Below are positions 17,062-25,135 of a stretch of DNA of 59,613 bases, in pieces. The notes beneath the pieces are model-generated. The model ran no database searches. It was not told where the DNA came from and saw only the letters and a program-made list of their open reading frames with translations. The DNA is from an uncultured Eubacteriales bacterium (lineage in GTDB: Bacteria; Bacillota; Clostridia; Christensenellales; Aristaeellaceae). Every line of letters starts with the position of its first letter. Position 1 is the first letter of the stretch. The DNA lies in the NCBI GenBank assembly GCA_902778995.1, contig CACYZW010000006.1:16755-76367 (forward strand). Reading direction: 5' to 3'. The translations under genes and the position numbers were made by a program.

Positions 17062-17787
17062 ATGGATACGATGATGACAGAGCATACATCCGGGGAAGGC
17101 CCGTTCTTCCGCATGGAGAAGATCAACAAGTTCTATCAGATGGGCGAGGAACGGGCGCACATCCTCAAGGACATCGACCTGAATATCGAAGAGGGCGAAT
17201 ACCTTTCCGTGCTCGGCCCCTCGGGCAGCGGCAAGAGCACGCTGATGAACATCATCGGGTGCCTGGACGTGGCTACCTCCGGTCGCTACACGCTGCACGG
17301 ACGCCTGGTGGACGAGCTGACGGAGGCGGAGCTGGCCCGGCTGCGCAGCGAGGAGATCGGATTTGTGTTTCAGAATTCACAGCTCCTGCCCAGGCTGACG
17401 GCCCAGAAAAACGTGGAGCTGCCGCTGATCTACGCGGGCGTCGGCCCGAAGGAGCGCCGCAGGCGCGCCCGGGACCTGCTGGACCGGGTGGGCCTTTCCG
17501 ACCGGATGAACCACTATCCCAACCAGCTCTCCGGCGGCCAGCAGCAGCGGGTGGCCATCGCCCGGGCCCTGGCGAACAACCCCACGCTGCTGCTGGCGGA
17601 CGAGCCCACCGGCGCGCTGGACCAGAAGACCGGCAGACAGGTGATGGTGCTGTTCCGGGCGCTGAATGAAGAGGGCCGCACCATCATCATGATCACCCAC
17701 GACATGAACATCGCGAAGAACGCCCGCCGGGTCGTGCACATCATCGACGGGGAATTAACGGAGGGAGGCAGCGCAAACGATGCTTAG
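17062..17787 (+). CDS. MacB/LolD-type ABC transporter ATPase
   Basis: A 241-aa stand-alone nucleotide-binding domain: Walker [10 protein letters not shown] (~54-62), Q-loop [12 protein letters not shown], signature [15 protein letters not shown], Walker [13 protein letters not shown] and H-loop ITHDM. It powers the FtsX-fold permease encoded downstream. The ATG at 17062 follows GGCAGGAG by 8 nt and the adaptor stop by 1 nt. Its last residues, TEGGSANDA, are encoded by the first copy of a 29-bp sequence repeated twice more at 142-bp spacing. Ancestrally its stop almost certainly overlapped the permease start directly, as the third copy still does. Confidence 0.94.
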   Translation: MDTMMTEHTSGEGPFFRMEKINKFYQMGEERAHILKDIDLNIEEGEYLSVLGPSGSGKSTLMNIIGCLDVATSGRYTLHGRLVDELTEAELARLRSEEIGFVFQNSQLLPRLTAQKNVELPLIYAGVGPKERRRRARDLLDRVGLSDRMNHYPNQLSGGQQQRVAIARALANNPTLLLADEPTGALDQKTGRQVMVLFRALNEEGRTIIMITHDMNIAKNARRVVHIIDGELTEGGSANDA

Positions 17788-18070
17788 CATTTTCGGTATA
17801 GCCTCGGCAGCGCTGCCGACTGGCGCCCAGCACACCGCCGCAGGCGGATGGCTGTGCAGGCGCGTAGCTGCGACGCGGCGAAGCCGTGGGGCAGCCGACA
17901 CGGAGGGAGGCAGCGCAAACGATGCATAACATTTTCGGTATAGCCTCGGCAGCGCTGCCGACTGGCGCCCAGCACACCGCCGCAGGCGGATGGCTGTGCG
18001 GGCGCGTAGCTGCGACGCGGCGAAGCCGTGGGGCAGCCGACACGGAGGGAGGCAGCGCAAACGATGCTTA
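17758..18070 (+). repeat. 142-bp tandem duplication between ATPase and permease genes
   Basis: Two full units (17758-17899 and 17900-18041) plus a 29-bp third start (18042-18070). The units differ at very few positions (CTTAG versus CATAA after ATG; CAGG versus CGGG). Each unit holds the ATPase 3' end, a GGGAGG ribosome-binding site, an ATG, and ~113 bp of foreign-looking sequence with the palindrome CGGCAGCGCTGCCG. The high identity between units indicates a recent event. Confidence 0.9.
17780..17929 (+). CDS. Duplication-created 49-codon frame 1
   Basis: Uses the copied permease ribosome-binding site and ATG, reads through the inserted segment ([17 protein letters not shown]...) and ends with the copied ATPase tail TEGGSANDA. 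Its ATG overlaps the ATPase stop by 8 nt, and its own end overlaps the next frame by 8 nt. The frame could be translated and keep ribosomes moving toward the permease. There is no sign of a selected product function. Confidence 0.35.
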   Translation: MLSIFGIASAALPTGAQHTAAGGWLCRRVAATRRSRGAADTEGGSANDA

Positions 18071-18071
18071 A
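17922..18071 (+). CDS. Duplication-created 49-codon frame 2
   Basis: Almost identical to the preceding frame ([17 protein letters not shown]...) and again ending TEGGSANDA, at a TAA overlapping the true permease start (ATG at 18064) by 8 nt. This preserves the original stop/start coupling. Existence as a protein is untested. Confidence 0.35.
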   Translation: MHNIFGIASAALPTGAQHTAAGGWLCGRVAATRRSRGAADTEGGSANDA

Positions 18072-19275
18072 ATCCATCCGTTCCACGCTCATGATGATCG
18101 GCGAATGCTTCCGGATGTCCCTCGCCAATATACTGAGCAACCGCGCCCGATCCTTCCTGACGGTGCTGGGCATACTGATCGGCGTGGCGGCGGTCATCGC
18201 CCTGATCACCACGGTCAACGGCTTTTCCGGCTCCCTGTCCAGCTCCTTTTCCAGCATGGGCGCGGGCACGCTGACGGTCACCGTCTCCGGCAGCGACCTG
18301 AAGAGCGGCATGACCACCGGGGATTTGGAGGAACTGACGACCCTGGACGCCGTGGAGGGCATCACTCCCAACGTGTCCCTCAGCGCAAGGGTCTCCCGGG
18401 GCGGCAATTACGAAACCAGGATATCCGTATCCGGCAAGAACGCCTATTACTTCCGCCAGAACGGGGACATCCTCACCCGGGGCCGGACCATCAACGTCAC
18501 CGACGAGGACAACATGACCTTCGTATGCCTCATCAGCCCGGACATGGTGGAGACATTCTTCTACGGCGTCGATCCCATCGGCGAGAGCCTGTACGTGAAC
18601 GGCATACCCTTCCTGGTGGTCGGCCTGCTGAAGGAGAACAGCGATTCCAGCATCGCCGGCATGATGAACGGCAGCCCGGATATCCTCGTTCCCTACACCA
18701 CCGCCATGAAGATGAACAACACCAGCGTGGTGACATCCTTTACGGCTTATCTCGCAGAGGGCTGGAATACCGAAACCGCCACCGATGTCCTTGAGGCGAA
18801 GCTGGACGAGATGTTCAGCTACGAGGAGGACTGCTACGAGATCATGGACATGTCCTCCATCGAGGACACCATGAAGAACATGCTGAACATGGTCTCGGCG
18901 CTGCTGGCCGGCATCGCCTCCATCGCGCTGGTGGTAGGCGGCATCGGCATCATGAACATGATGCTCACCACCGTCACCGAGCGCACCGTCGAAATCGGCC
19001 TGAAAAAGGCGCTGGGCGCGATTCCCTGGCAGATTCAGATGCAGTTTTTGATCGAATCCTTCCTGCTGTCCGTCATCGGCGGCATAGCGGGCATACTGCT
19101 GGGGCTGCTGCTTTCGCTGATACTGTCGAAGGTCATGGATACCGATTTCGCCATATCGGTGTTCGCCATCGTGCTCGGCGCGGGCTTCTCCGCCGCCGTG
19201 GGCATCATCTTCGGCTGGGCGCCTGCGCGCAAGGCCAGCAAGCTGAACCCGATTGACGCCCTGCGTTCCGCATAA
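18064..19275 (+). CDS. MacB-like ABC exporter permease (FtsX fold)
   Basis: A 403-aa protein with one N-terminal membrane helix (SFLTVLGILIGVAAVIALITT, ~27-50), a large extracytoplasmic MacB_PCD-type domain (~50-280) and three C-terminal helices including VVGGIGIMNMMLTTVTERT, the hallmark FtsX/MacB segment. The ATG at 18064 is the third copy of the duplicated start region. With the upstream ATPase it should form a mechanotransmission exporter. Substrates of such pumps include peptides, lipoproteins and antibiotics; none can be named here. TCS linkage suggests an inducible envelope or antimicrobial-peptide response. Confidence 0.92.
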   Translation: MLKSIRSTLMMIGECFRMSLANILSNRARSFLTVLGILIGVAAVIALITTVNGFSGSLSSSFSSMGAGTLTVTVSGSDLKSGMTTGDLEELTTLDAVEGITPNVSLSARVSRGGNYETRISVSGKNAYYFRQNGDILTRGRTINVTDEDNMTFVCLISPDMVETFFYGVDPIGESLYVNGIPFLVVGLLKENSDSSIAGMMNGSPDILVPYTTAMKMNNTSVVTSFTAYLAEGWNTETATDVLEAKLDEMFSYEEDCYEIMDMSSIEDTMKNMLNMVSALLAGIASIALVVGGIGIMNMMLTTVTERTVEIGLKKALGAIPWQIQMQFLIESFLLSVIGGIAGILLGLLLSLILSKVMDTDFAISVFAIVLGAGFSAAVGIIFGWAPARKASKLNPIDALRSA

Positions 19276-19310
19276 CACCACGACAACAAATATAAAAGGA
19301 GGTTATCCCC

Positions 19311-20486
19311 ATGAAGTTCCACTCCAAGCGCATTCTGACCGCCCTTACCGCCGCTGCCGTCCTGCTCTCCCCCTGCGCCCTGGCGGATACCATCACCTTC
19401 AACGGCACCGTCGCCGCCGGTGAAACCTGCGAGGTCTACGCCCCCATCGGCGGCACGGTGGCCAGGGTGAACGTGGAGGCGGGGCAGAAGGTCGGGGCGG
19501 ACGACGTCATCGTCAGCCTGTCCACCGCGAAGGTATACGCCGAGGAGAGCGGCGTCGTGACCGGCATCTTCGGCCAGCCGGGCGACAACGCCGAGACCGT
19601 CGCCAACAAATACGGCGCGGTGATGTACATCGAGGGCGAGAGCGTCTACAGCATCGCCGCGTCCACCGACAACGCCTACAACTCCACGGCCACCAAGTTC
19701 GTCCACGTGGGCGAAGACGTATGCCTCAGCTGCTATTCCGACGGCAAGCACACCGGTACCGGCGTGATCACCGCCATCGAGGGCACCGATTACACCGTCC
19801 GGGTGACCTCCGGCGAATTCCTGGTGGGCGAGACCGTGAACGTCTACCGCGGCGAAAAGGCCATCTCCACCAAGCGCATCGGCCGGGGCAAGCTGAGCCG
19901 CACCAACCCCACCGCAGTGACCAGCACCGGCAGCATCGTGGCCTTCGCTGTGGCCGAGGGCGACAGCGTGCAGCGGGGCGACCTGCTGTTCGAGACCCTG
20001 GACGGCAGCTTCAACGGCCTGTACATGTCGGGCAGCGACATCACCGCCGGCGTGGAGGGCACCATAAGCCGGATCGACGCCCAGCAGGGCAGCGCGATCC
20101 AGAAGGACAGCGTCGTGGCCGCGCTCTATCCCGAGGGCTCCATGCGCATCGAGGCGCAGATCGAGGAGGCCAACCTCGCATCCATCGCCGTCGGCGATCC
20201 GGTGAGCATCGAGCTGCTGTGGAACCAGGACGAGGACGTGACCTATGAGGGCACGATCACCATGATCTCGGCGATTGCGGACAGCAATGAGAGCTCCGGC
20301 GACGCCATGAGCTCCGAGACCGAGGCCAGCGACACCGTCACCTATACCGTATACGTCGATTTTACGCCCGACGAAAACACCCGCTACGGCATGAGCGCGG
20401 TGATCACGACCCTGGACGCGGCGTATGCCGAAGCCGACCAGGATGCGGAGGGCGGCGAAGAGGTGAGCGAAGATGCGCAGGATTAA
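19311..20486 (+). CDS. Secreted HlyD/lipoyl-type adaptor-like protein (second adaptor)
   Basis: A 391-aa protein with a signal peptide (cleavage probably after CALA, ~25). Two lipoyl/biotinyl-like beta modules follow: VYAPIGGTVARVNVEAGQKV with its partner at ~60-85, and IVAFAVAEGDSVQRGDLLF near 205-225 with GVEGTISRIDAQQGSAI. A barrel-like C-terminus ends in an acidic tail (DQDAEGGEEVSEDAQD). There is no membrane anchor after the signal peptide and no coiled-coil hairpin. It is clearly related to the third adaptor at 23887. AAAGGAGG lies upstream of the ATG. It overlaps the following gene by 14 nt. Confidence 0.78.
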   Translation: MKFHSKRILTALTAAAVLLSPCALADTITFNGTVAAGETCEVYAPIGGTVARVNVEAGQKVGADDVIVSLSTAKVYAEESGVVTGIFGQPGDNAETVANKYGAVMYIEGESVYSIAASTDNAYNSTATKFVHVGEDVCLSCYSDGKHTGTGVITAIEGTDYTVRVTSGEFLVGETVNVYRGEKAISTKRIGRGKLSRTNPTAVTSTGSIVAFAVAEGDSVQRGDLLFETLDGSFNGLYMSGSDITAGVEGTISRIDAQQGSAIQKDSVVAALYPEGSMRIEAQIEEANLASIAVGDPVSIELLWNQDEDVTYEGTITMISAIADSNESSGDAMSSETEASDTVTYTVYVDFTPDENTRYGMSAVITTLDAAYAEADQDAEGGEEVSEDAQD

Positions 20487-22668
20487 GCGCCTGCTGTCCC
20501 TCGCCATGGCCGGCGCGCTGATGCTGTGTACGACGCTGAGCGAAGCCCTTGCCAGCGGCGACGCGGCAGGCGGCGCCAAGGCTTCCGCCCAGGCGACCAG
20601 CGAAGCCTCCGCCAGCGGGAAGGCGGCGTCGAAGAAGGCCTCCAAAAAGGAGAGCCAGAAGGAAAAGGCGTCAAAGGCATCCGACAAGAAAGCCGAACAG
20701 GAAGAACAGGCCAAAACCTCTGATAAGGAGGATAAAAAGGCAGAGGCAACAAAGGCATCCGACAAGAAGGCCGAACAGGAAGAACAGGCCAAGGCCTCCG
20801 GTAAGGAAGATAAAAAGGCAGAGGCGGCAAAGGCCTCCGACAAGAAGGCCGAACAGCAGAAGGAAGAAAAAGAGGCCCAGTCGGAAAAGGAAGTCAAGCT
20901 CACCCTCTCCATCGCCAGTCCAGACGGTCTGGCCAAGGCAAACGGCGCGTATCAGGTGGATCCCGCCGAGGTCAGGACGCTGAAGCTCGCCTGGTCCTGC
21001 AAGGGCACCTGCGACAGCTATGAGGTCAGCGTTTCCGGCGGCGTCTACAGCGACACGACGACCAAGACCTCCGTGAAGCTGTCCGTGGGTTCCCTTCCCG
21101 AAGGCAAGTACACCGCGACCGTCAAGGCCGTCCGCGACGGCAAGACCGTCGCAAAGAAAAGCCTGAGCTTCCAGATCGTCCCCTCCGGGCAAAAGGCAAA
21201 CGACGATGCACAGGAAGCCGCCGGGGCCGGAGCTGCCGAAACCACCGTTCAGGAGCCGCAGGTCGAAGGCGAAGCCCCCTCTGAGGAAATCGTTCAGGCG
21301 CAGCAGGACGAAAGCCAAGCGCCTGATGACGAAATCGTTCAGGCGCAGCAGGACAAAAGCCAAGCCCTTGCCGATGACACCGTACAAGAACAACAGGACG
21401 AAAGCCAAGCCCCTGCTGATGACACCGTGCAAGAACATCAGGAAGAAGGCGAAGCCTCTACCGACGACACTGTTCAAGAGCAACAGGAAGAAAGCCAAGC
21501 CCCCGCCGACGACACTGTGCAGGAGCAACAGGAAAAAAGCGAAGCCCCTGCTGAGGACACTGTGCAGGAGCAACAGGAAGAAAGCCAAGCGCCTGGTGAT
21601 GAAATCGTTCAGGAGCAACAGGAAGAAGGCGAAGCCCCTGCTGAGGACACTGTGCAGGAACAACAGGACGAAAGCGAAACCCCTGCTGAGGACACTGTGC
21701 AGGAACAACAGGACGAAGTAGAAGCCCCTGCTGAGGACACTGTGCAGGAGCAACAGGACGAAAGCGAAGCCCCTGCTGAGGACACTGTGCAGGAGCATCA
21801 AGACGAAAGCCAAGCCACCGCCGATGGCACCGTGCAAGAACAACAGGAGGAAAGCCAAGCCCCCGCCGATGAAACCGTTCAGGAGCCGCAGGCAGACGAC
21901 GAAGCCCCCTCTGACGATGCATCCACCGATGACGCCCCTCAGGCGTCGCAAAGCGAAATCGAAGTGCCTGCAGGTGAAATCGTTCAGGAACAGCAGTGCG
22001 AAGGCGAAGCCCCCGTCGGGGATGTGTCCGGCGGCGACGTTGTTCATGTGGCGCAGATCGCGGATGAAACACCCGTTGACGAAATCGCTCAGGCATCGCA
22101 ATCCGACGATCAGACACCCCCCGACAGCGACACTCAGATTCAGCAGTCCGAGGAAGCCATCGTCGAAGCAGCCGTGCAGGAGCCCCAGGGCGATCAGGAT
22201 GCGCCCGCTGCGGACCCGCAGAGCGCGCCGCAGGCATCGGAGGACGGGATTGCGCTGGACACCGGGATCGACTTGGAGCTCTCGAATGTGGAAATCGACC
22301 CGGACATTCAAGTCACGCCGGTGGACGCGAACGGAAGCCCTGATTTGGAAGCGTCGGCCGGCCCGGAGGTATCCAACGCAGGCAAAGCGCAGGAAACCCG
22401 CCTCACGCTCTCCATCATCGGCATGCCGGGCCTGTCCATTGTCAACGGCGCGTACCGCATCGACCCGACCCAGGCCAGCGCGCTGAGCCTCGTCTGGGAT
22501 TGCGACGGCGCATGCGACGGGTACAGGGTCAGGGTGTCCGGCGGAGCTTACAGCGCCTCCACAAAGGACACGAATCTGACGCTGCCCCTCGCCGGGCTGG
22601 CTGACGGCGGCTACACCGCCACGGTTACGGCGCTGGCGGACGGAAAAAGGCCGCATCGGCCAAGCTGA
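20473..22668 (+). CDS. Repeat-bearing secreted surface protein, N-terminal part (frameshifted)
   Basis: A 731-aa frame. It has a signal peptide (~1-27), a Lys/Ala/Glu-rich low-complexity stalk (KASDKKAEQEEQAK units, ~28-140), an Ig-like module (~142-240, with CKGTCDSYEVSVSGGVY), about fifteen 15-residue acidic repeats (TVQEQQDESEAPAED type, ~256-480), a degenerate acidic region, and a second Ig-like module (~640-725). It then stops early at PHRPS. Going back one base at the A5 run 22644-22648 restores DGKKAASAKLSFEI, which matches the other modules, and continues into the next frame. The intact product would be ~1150 aa. It is encoded inside the export operon, so it may be a partner of the adaptors or a cargo. 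Confidence 0.72.
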   Translation: MRRIKRLLSLAMAGALMLCTTLSEALASGDAAGGAKASAQATSEASASGKAASKKASKKESQKEKASKASDKKAEQEEQAKTSDKEDKKAEATKASDKKAEQEEQAKASGKEDKKAEAAKASDKKAEQQKEEKEAQSEKEVKLTLSIASPDGLAKANGAYQVDPAEVRTLKLAWSCKGTCDSYEVSVSGGVYSDTTTKTSVKLSVGSLPEGKYTATVKAVRDGKTVAKKSLSFQIVPSGQKANDDAQEAAGAGAAETTVQEPQVEGEAPSEEIVQAQQDESQAPDDEIVQAQQDKSQALADDTVQEQQDESQAPADDTVQEHQEEGEASTDDTVQEQQEESQAPADDTVQEQQEKSEAPAEDTVQEQQEESQAPGDEIVQEQQEEGEAPAEDTVQEQQDESETPAEDTVQEQQDEVEAPAEDTVQEQQDESEAPAEDTVQEHQDESQATADGTVQEQQEESQAPADETVQEPQADDEAPSDDASTDDAPQASQSEIEVPAGEIVQEQQCEGEAPVGDVSGGDVVHVAQIADETPVDEIAQASQSDDQTPPDSDTQIQQSEEAIVEAAVQEPQGDQDAPAADPQSAPQASEDGIALDTGIDLELSNVEIDPDIQVTPVDANGSPDLEASAGPEVSNAGKAQETRLTLSIIGMPGLSIVNGAYRIDPTQASALSLVWDCDGACDGYRVRVSGGAYSASTKDTNLTLPLAGLADGGYTATVTALADGKRPHRPS
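21241..21930 (+). repeat. 45-bp coding tandem repeats (about 15 units)
   Basis: Units of 15 codons, consensus TVQEQQ(D/E)ES(E/Q)APA(E/D)D, start after the first Ig-like module. Central units are nearly identical in DNA (GACACTGTGCAGGAGCAACA recurs), while the edges are degenerate. Such arrays change copy number readily by recombination. Not a CRISPR: units are contiguous and keep a reading frame. Confidence 0.85.
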
Positions 22669-22721
22669 GCTTTGAAATCGCCACGCCTGGGGAAGCGCCG
22701 GGGGAAGAGGCGCGCCTGTCG

Positions 22722-23927
22722 ATGACAGTCGCCGCGCCCCAGGGCCTGCCCATCACCGACGGCGCGTACCAGGTCGACGCCGCCGAAAACGATGCGCTGA
22801 CCTTCGCCTGGGAATGCAGCGATGCCTGCGACAGCTATGCCCTCAGCGTTTCCGGCGGCGTCTACAGCGGCACGACCGCCGATACCGCGCTGACGCTTCC
22901 CCTCGAAGGGCTCGCCGCAGGGCGCTATACCCTCGAAGTCGCCGCGCTCAGGGCCGATACTGAAATCGCCCGGGCAGAGCTTGCGTTTGAAGTCATCCGG
23001 GCGGAGGCATTGACCCTTTCGATCACCGACCCCAAGGGGCTTGCGCCCACCGACGGCGTCTATGTCATCGACCCCGCAAAGGTGAAATCGCTGACATTCG
23101 CCTGGCAATACCAGTCAGTATGCGAGAAGTACCGGGTCGCCGTCTCCGGCGATGTCTACAGCGCCGAGACCACCGATACCGCGCTGACGCTCCCCCTCGA
23201 CAAGCTCTCCCCCGGACAGTATACCCTTACGGTGGAGGCCCTGATGGGCGACCAGGCCGTGGCCCGGGCCGAGCTGGTCTTTAAAATCGACGACGCCGGG
23301 CAGAAGCCCGAAGATCAGCCCTCCCAGGGCGGCATGCCCAAGGGCGGCACGTCCAGGCAGGGCGGCGCTCAGGGCGGCGCACCCGAGGCGGAGCAGGGCT
23401 TCCGCGTCACGCCCGGCGAGGCGCTGGTCAGCACCCATACCTCCGGCACCCGCGACATGCGCATCTACGGCACCGTGGCGCTGACGCTGGACACAGGCAG
23501 CGCCATGACCGAGCTGGTCCTGGGCGGCACGCCCCTCGGCATTGTGCTGGACGGCGGCGCCACCGCCTTCACCGGCAGCATTGAGGGCGACACGCTGACG
23601 CTTTCCGCCGAAGCTGGCAAAACCTGGACGGTGAACGGGCGCGCGCTGAAGATACTGTCCGCCAGCGGCATCGACAGGCTCGTGCTGTGCGCAGGGACAG
23701 GCCGCGCGGAGCTGGCCACGGTTCAGGCGCTGCGGGGCAACGCCTACGCCCGGCTGCGGGGCGAGGGCTTTGTCTCCGCCGACTACAATTATCAGGTCAG
23801 CGACGCAGGAATAATTATAGCGGTCGCCGGGGGCATCTACCGCCTCGGCGCCGGGGACGAGCTGATTCCAATGGAAGGTGATGTAAGTGCTGAAACGATG
23901 GTGTGTTCTGCTGGCGGCGCTGTTTAG
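22722..23927 (+). CDS. Repeat-bearing surface protein, C-terminal part after the frameshift
   Basis: A 401-aa frame, probably the continuation of the gene starting at 20473; the ATG at 22722 lies within homologous sequence and lacks a convincing ribosome-binding site. It carries two further Ig-like modules (CSDACDSYALSVSGGVY and SVCEKYRVAVSGDVY), a Gly/Gln-rich linker (~205-225) and a beta-rich C-terminal region of ~170 residues. There is no LPxTG signal or terminal membrane helix, so attachment, if any, is noncovalent. Its end overlaps the next gene by 41 nt. If the shift is real and uncorrected, this part is not made as one protein with the front half. Confidence 0.68.
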   Translation: MTVAAPQGLPITDGAYQVDAAENDALTFAWECSDACDSYALSVSGGVYSGTTADTALTLPLEGLAAGRYTLEVAALRADTEIARAELAFEVIRAEALTLSITDPKGLAPTDGVYVIDPAKVKSLTFAWQYQSVCEKYRVAVSGDVYSAETTDTALTLPLDKLSPGQYTLTVEALMGDQAVARAELVFKIDDAGQKPEDQPSQGGMPKGGTSRQGGAQGGAPEAEQGFRVTPGEALVSTHTSGTRDMRIYGTVALTLDTGSAMTELVLGGTPLGIVLDGGATAFTGSIEGDTLTLSAEAGKTWTVNGRALKILSASGIDRLVLCAGTGRAELATVQALRGNAYARLRGEGFVSADYNYQVSDAGIIIAVAGGIYRLGAGDELIPMEGDVSAETMVCSAGGAV

Positions 23928-24873
23928 CTTCTCCTCCGTCGCCCTGGCTGAGTATTACGAGGGCAAGACCGCGGCGCTCAGCACCGTGACCGTCTGCGCG
24001 GAGGCCGACGGCACGATCGAGGCGGTTCGAGCGCTCGAGGGCCAGCGGGTGGCGGCGGGCGAGGCGCTCTTCCGGCTGCGTTCCGAAAGAACCTTTTCCT
24101 GCCAGGACGGCACGGTTTCCCTGGTGAACGCAGATGTCGGCGACAGCGTCGGCGGCACGGTGCTGGAGATCATGCCGAAGGAGCGCTACACCGTCTACTG
24201 CACCGTGGAGAAGGCCTATCAGAGCGCCGCCGCCACGCTGGTACACAGCGGCGAAACGGTCTACGTGAAGTGCACGACGGACGGCAGCCACCGCGCCGTG
24301 GGCGTCGTCACCCAGATCGACGGTTCGGAATACCGGGTATTGACCCTGGGCGGCGAGCTGTACCTCGGCGAGACGGTCTACCTGTACCGCGACGCGGATT
24401 TCACCGCCGCCCAGCGCGTGGGCATCGGCACCGTGGTCGTCAGCGACACCCAGACTTATGAAGCCAGCGGAACGCTGACCCGGCTGATCGTCGCCGCGGG
24501 CGACGAGGTGGAGCGCGGACAGCTGCTCTTCGAGGTGAACGGCGGCGAGATCCCCGCGCCGATCGACGGGATCATCACGGCGCTGTCCTGCCACGCCGGA
24601 GATTCCGTCGGAAAGGATCAGGCCGTGGCGGAGCTGGTTCCCGACGGGGAGATCGGCGTGGAGATCCAGCTGGACGAGGCCGACGCCGCGCAGATTGCGG
24701 TGGGCGACGCCGCCCTGTTGACCCTTGCGGGACAGGAGGACGAGGACGCCATCGAGGGAACGGTGGTGGAAATCTCCGCCATTGCCAAATCCGACAAGTA
24801 CACCGTGCGCATACGCCCCGAAACCGATATGGCCCTACCCCTGGGAATGGGCGTGGGCGTGCGGTTGTCGTAA
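23887..24873 (+). CDS. Secreted HlyD/lipoyl-type adaptor-like protein (third adaptor)
   Basis: A 328-aa paralog of the 19311 protein. It has a signal peptide (~1-21, ending VALA), lipoyl-like halves at ~30-60 (GTIEAVRALEGQRVAAGEAL) and ~195-255 (LIVAAGDEVERGQLLFEV; GIITALSCHAGDSVGKDQAV), and a barrel region to the end. Both paralogs share the middle block GExVY(L/N)YR. It starts with GTG, with GGAAGGTGA ~6 nt upstream. Last gene of the operon, followed by a strong terminator at 25081. Function inferred only from fold and position. Confidence 0.75.
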   Translation: MLKRWCVLLAALFSFSSVALAEYYEGKTAALSTVTVCAEADGTIEAVRALEGQRVAAGEALFRLRSERTFSCQDGTVSLVNADVGDSVGGTVLEIMPKERYTVYCTVEKAYQSAAATLVHSGETVYVKCTTDGSHRAVGVVTQIDGSEYRVLTLGGELYLGETVYLYRDADFTAAQRVGIGTVVVSDTQTYEASGTLTRLIVAAGDEVERGQLLFEVNGGEIPAPIDGIITALSCHAGDSVGKDQAVAELVPDGEIGVEIQLDEADAAQIAVGDAALLTLAGQEDEDAIEGTVVEISAIAKSDKYTVRIRPETDMALPLGMGVGVRLS

Positions 24874-24947
24874 TGATTCAGCCCTCCCCGGCACACCTGT
24901 GGGAAGTATCGAAGGGGGCTGTAATAATAAATGCCTCTGACGCAACG

Positions 24948-24969
24948 GGAGACCCCCTTCGGGGTCTCC
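24948..24969 (+). terminator. Weak hairpin, first copy of a duplicated terminator-like sequence
   Basis: GGAGACCCC/GGGGTCTCC stem with a short TTC-type loop and no T-run. The surrounding TCTGACGCA(A/G)CGGGAGACCCC is repeated at 25076-25097. Confidence 0.45.
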
Positions 24970-25080
24970 GCCGTAAATGACCGCATTTTGAAGACGACGC
25001 CAACACAGCAAGCAGAAAATTCTTCCTCTCTTCTTTGATCGGAAGGATTTTCTGCGTTTGCGGCCTTTGTCAGCGGTCTG

Positions 25081-25130
25081 ACGCAGCGGGAGACCCCTTT
25101 CGGGGTCTCCCGCTGCGTTTATTTTGTTTG
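25081..25130 (+). terminator. Strong Rho-independent terminator of the export operon
   Basis: A 17-bp perfect stem (ACGCAGCGGGAGACCCC at 25081-25097, its complement at 25102-25118) with TTTC loop, followed by TTATTTTGTTTG. It sits between the convergent export operon and the 25136 gene. Confidence 0.85.
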
Positions 25131-25135
25131 CTGCC

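Noticed and set aside
17755-20936. Long minus-strand frames opposite the permease, adaptor and surface-protein genes
   Set aside because: Antisense to recognisable proteins; His/Gly/Asp-rich translations reflect codon bias only.
21241-21930. Possible CRISPR array
   Set aside because: Repeats are contiguous 45-bp coding units without unique spacers and keep one reading frame; no cas genes.
22640-22670. Programmed -1 frameshift signal
   Set aside because: GGA AAA AGG is not a classic X XXY YYZ heptamer in frame and no obvious downstream stem was found, so an indel is simpler; kept only as a possibility.
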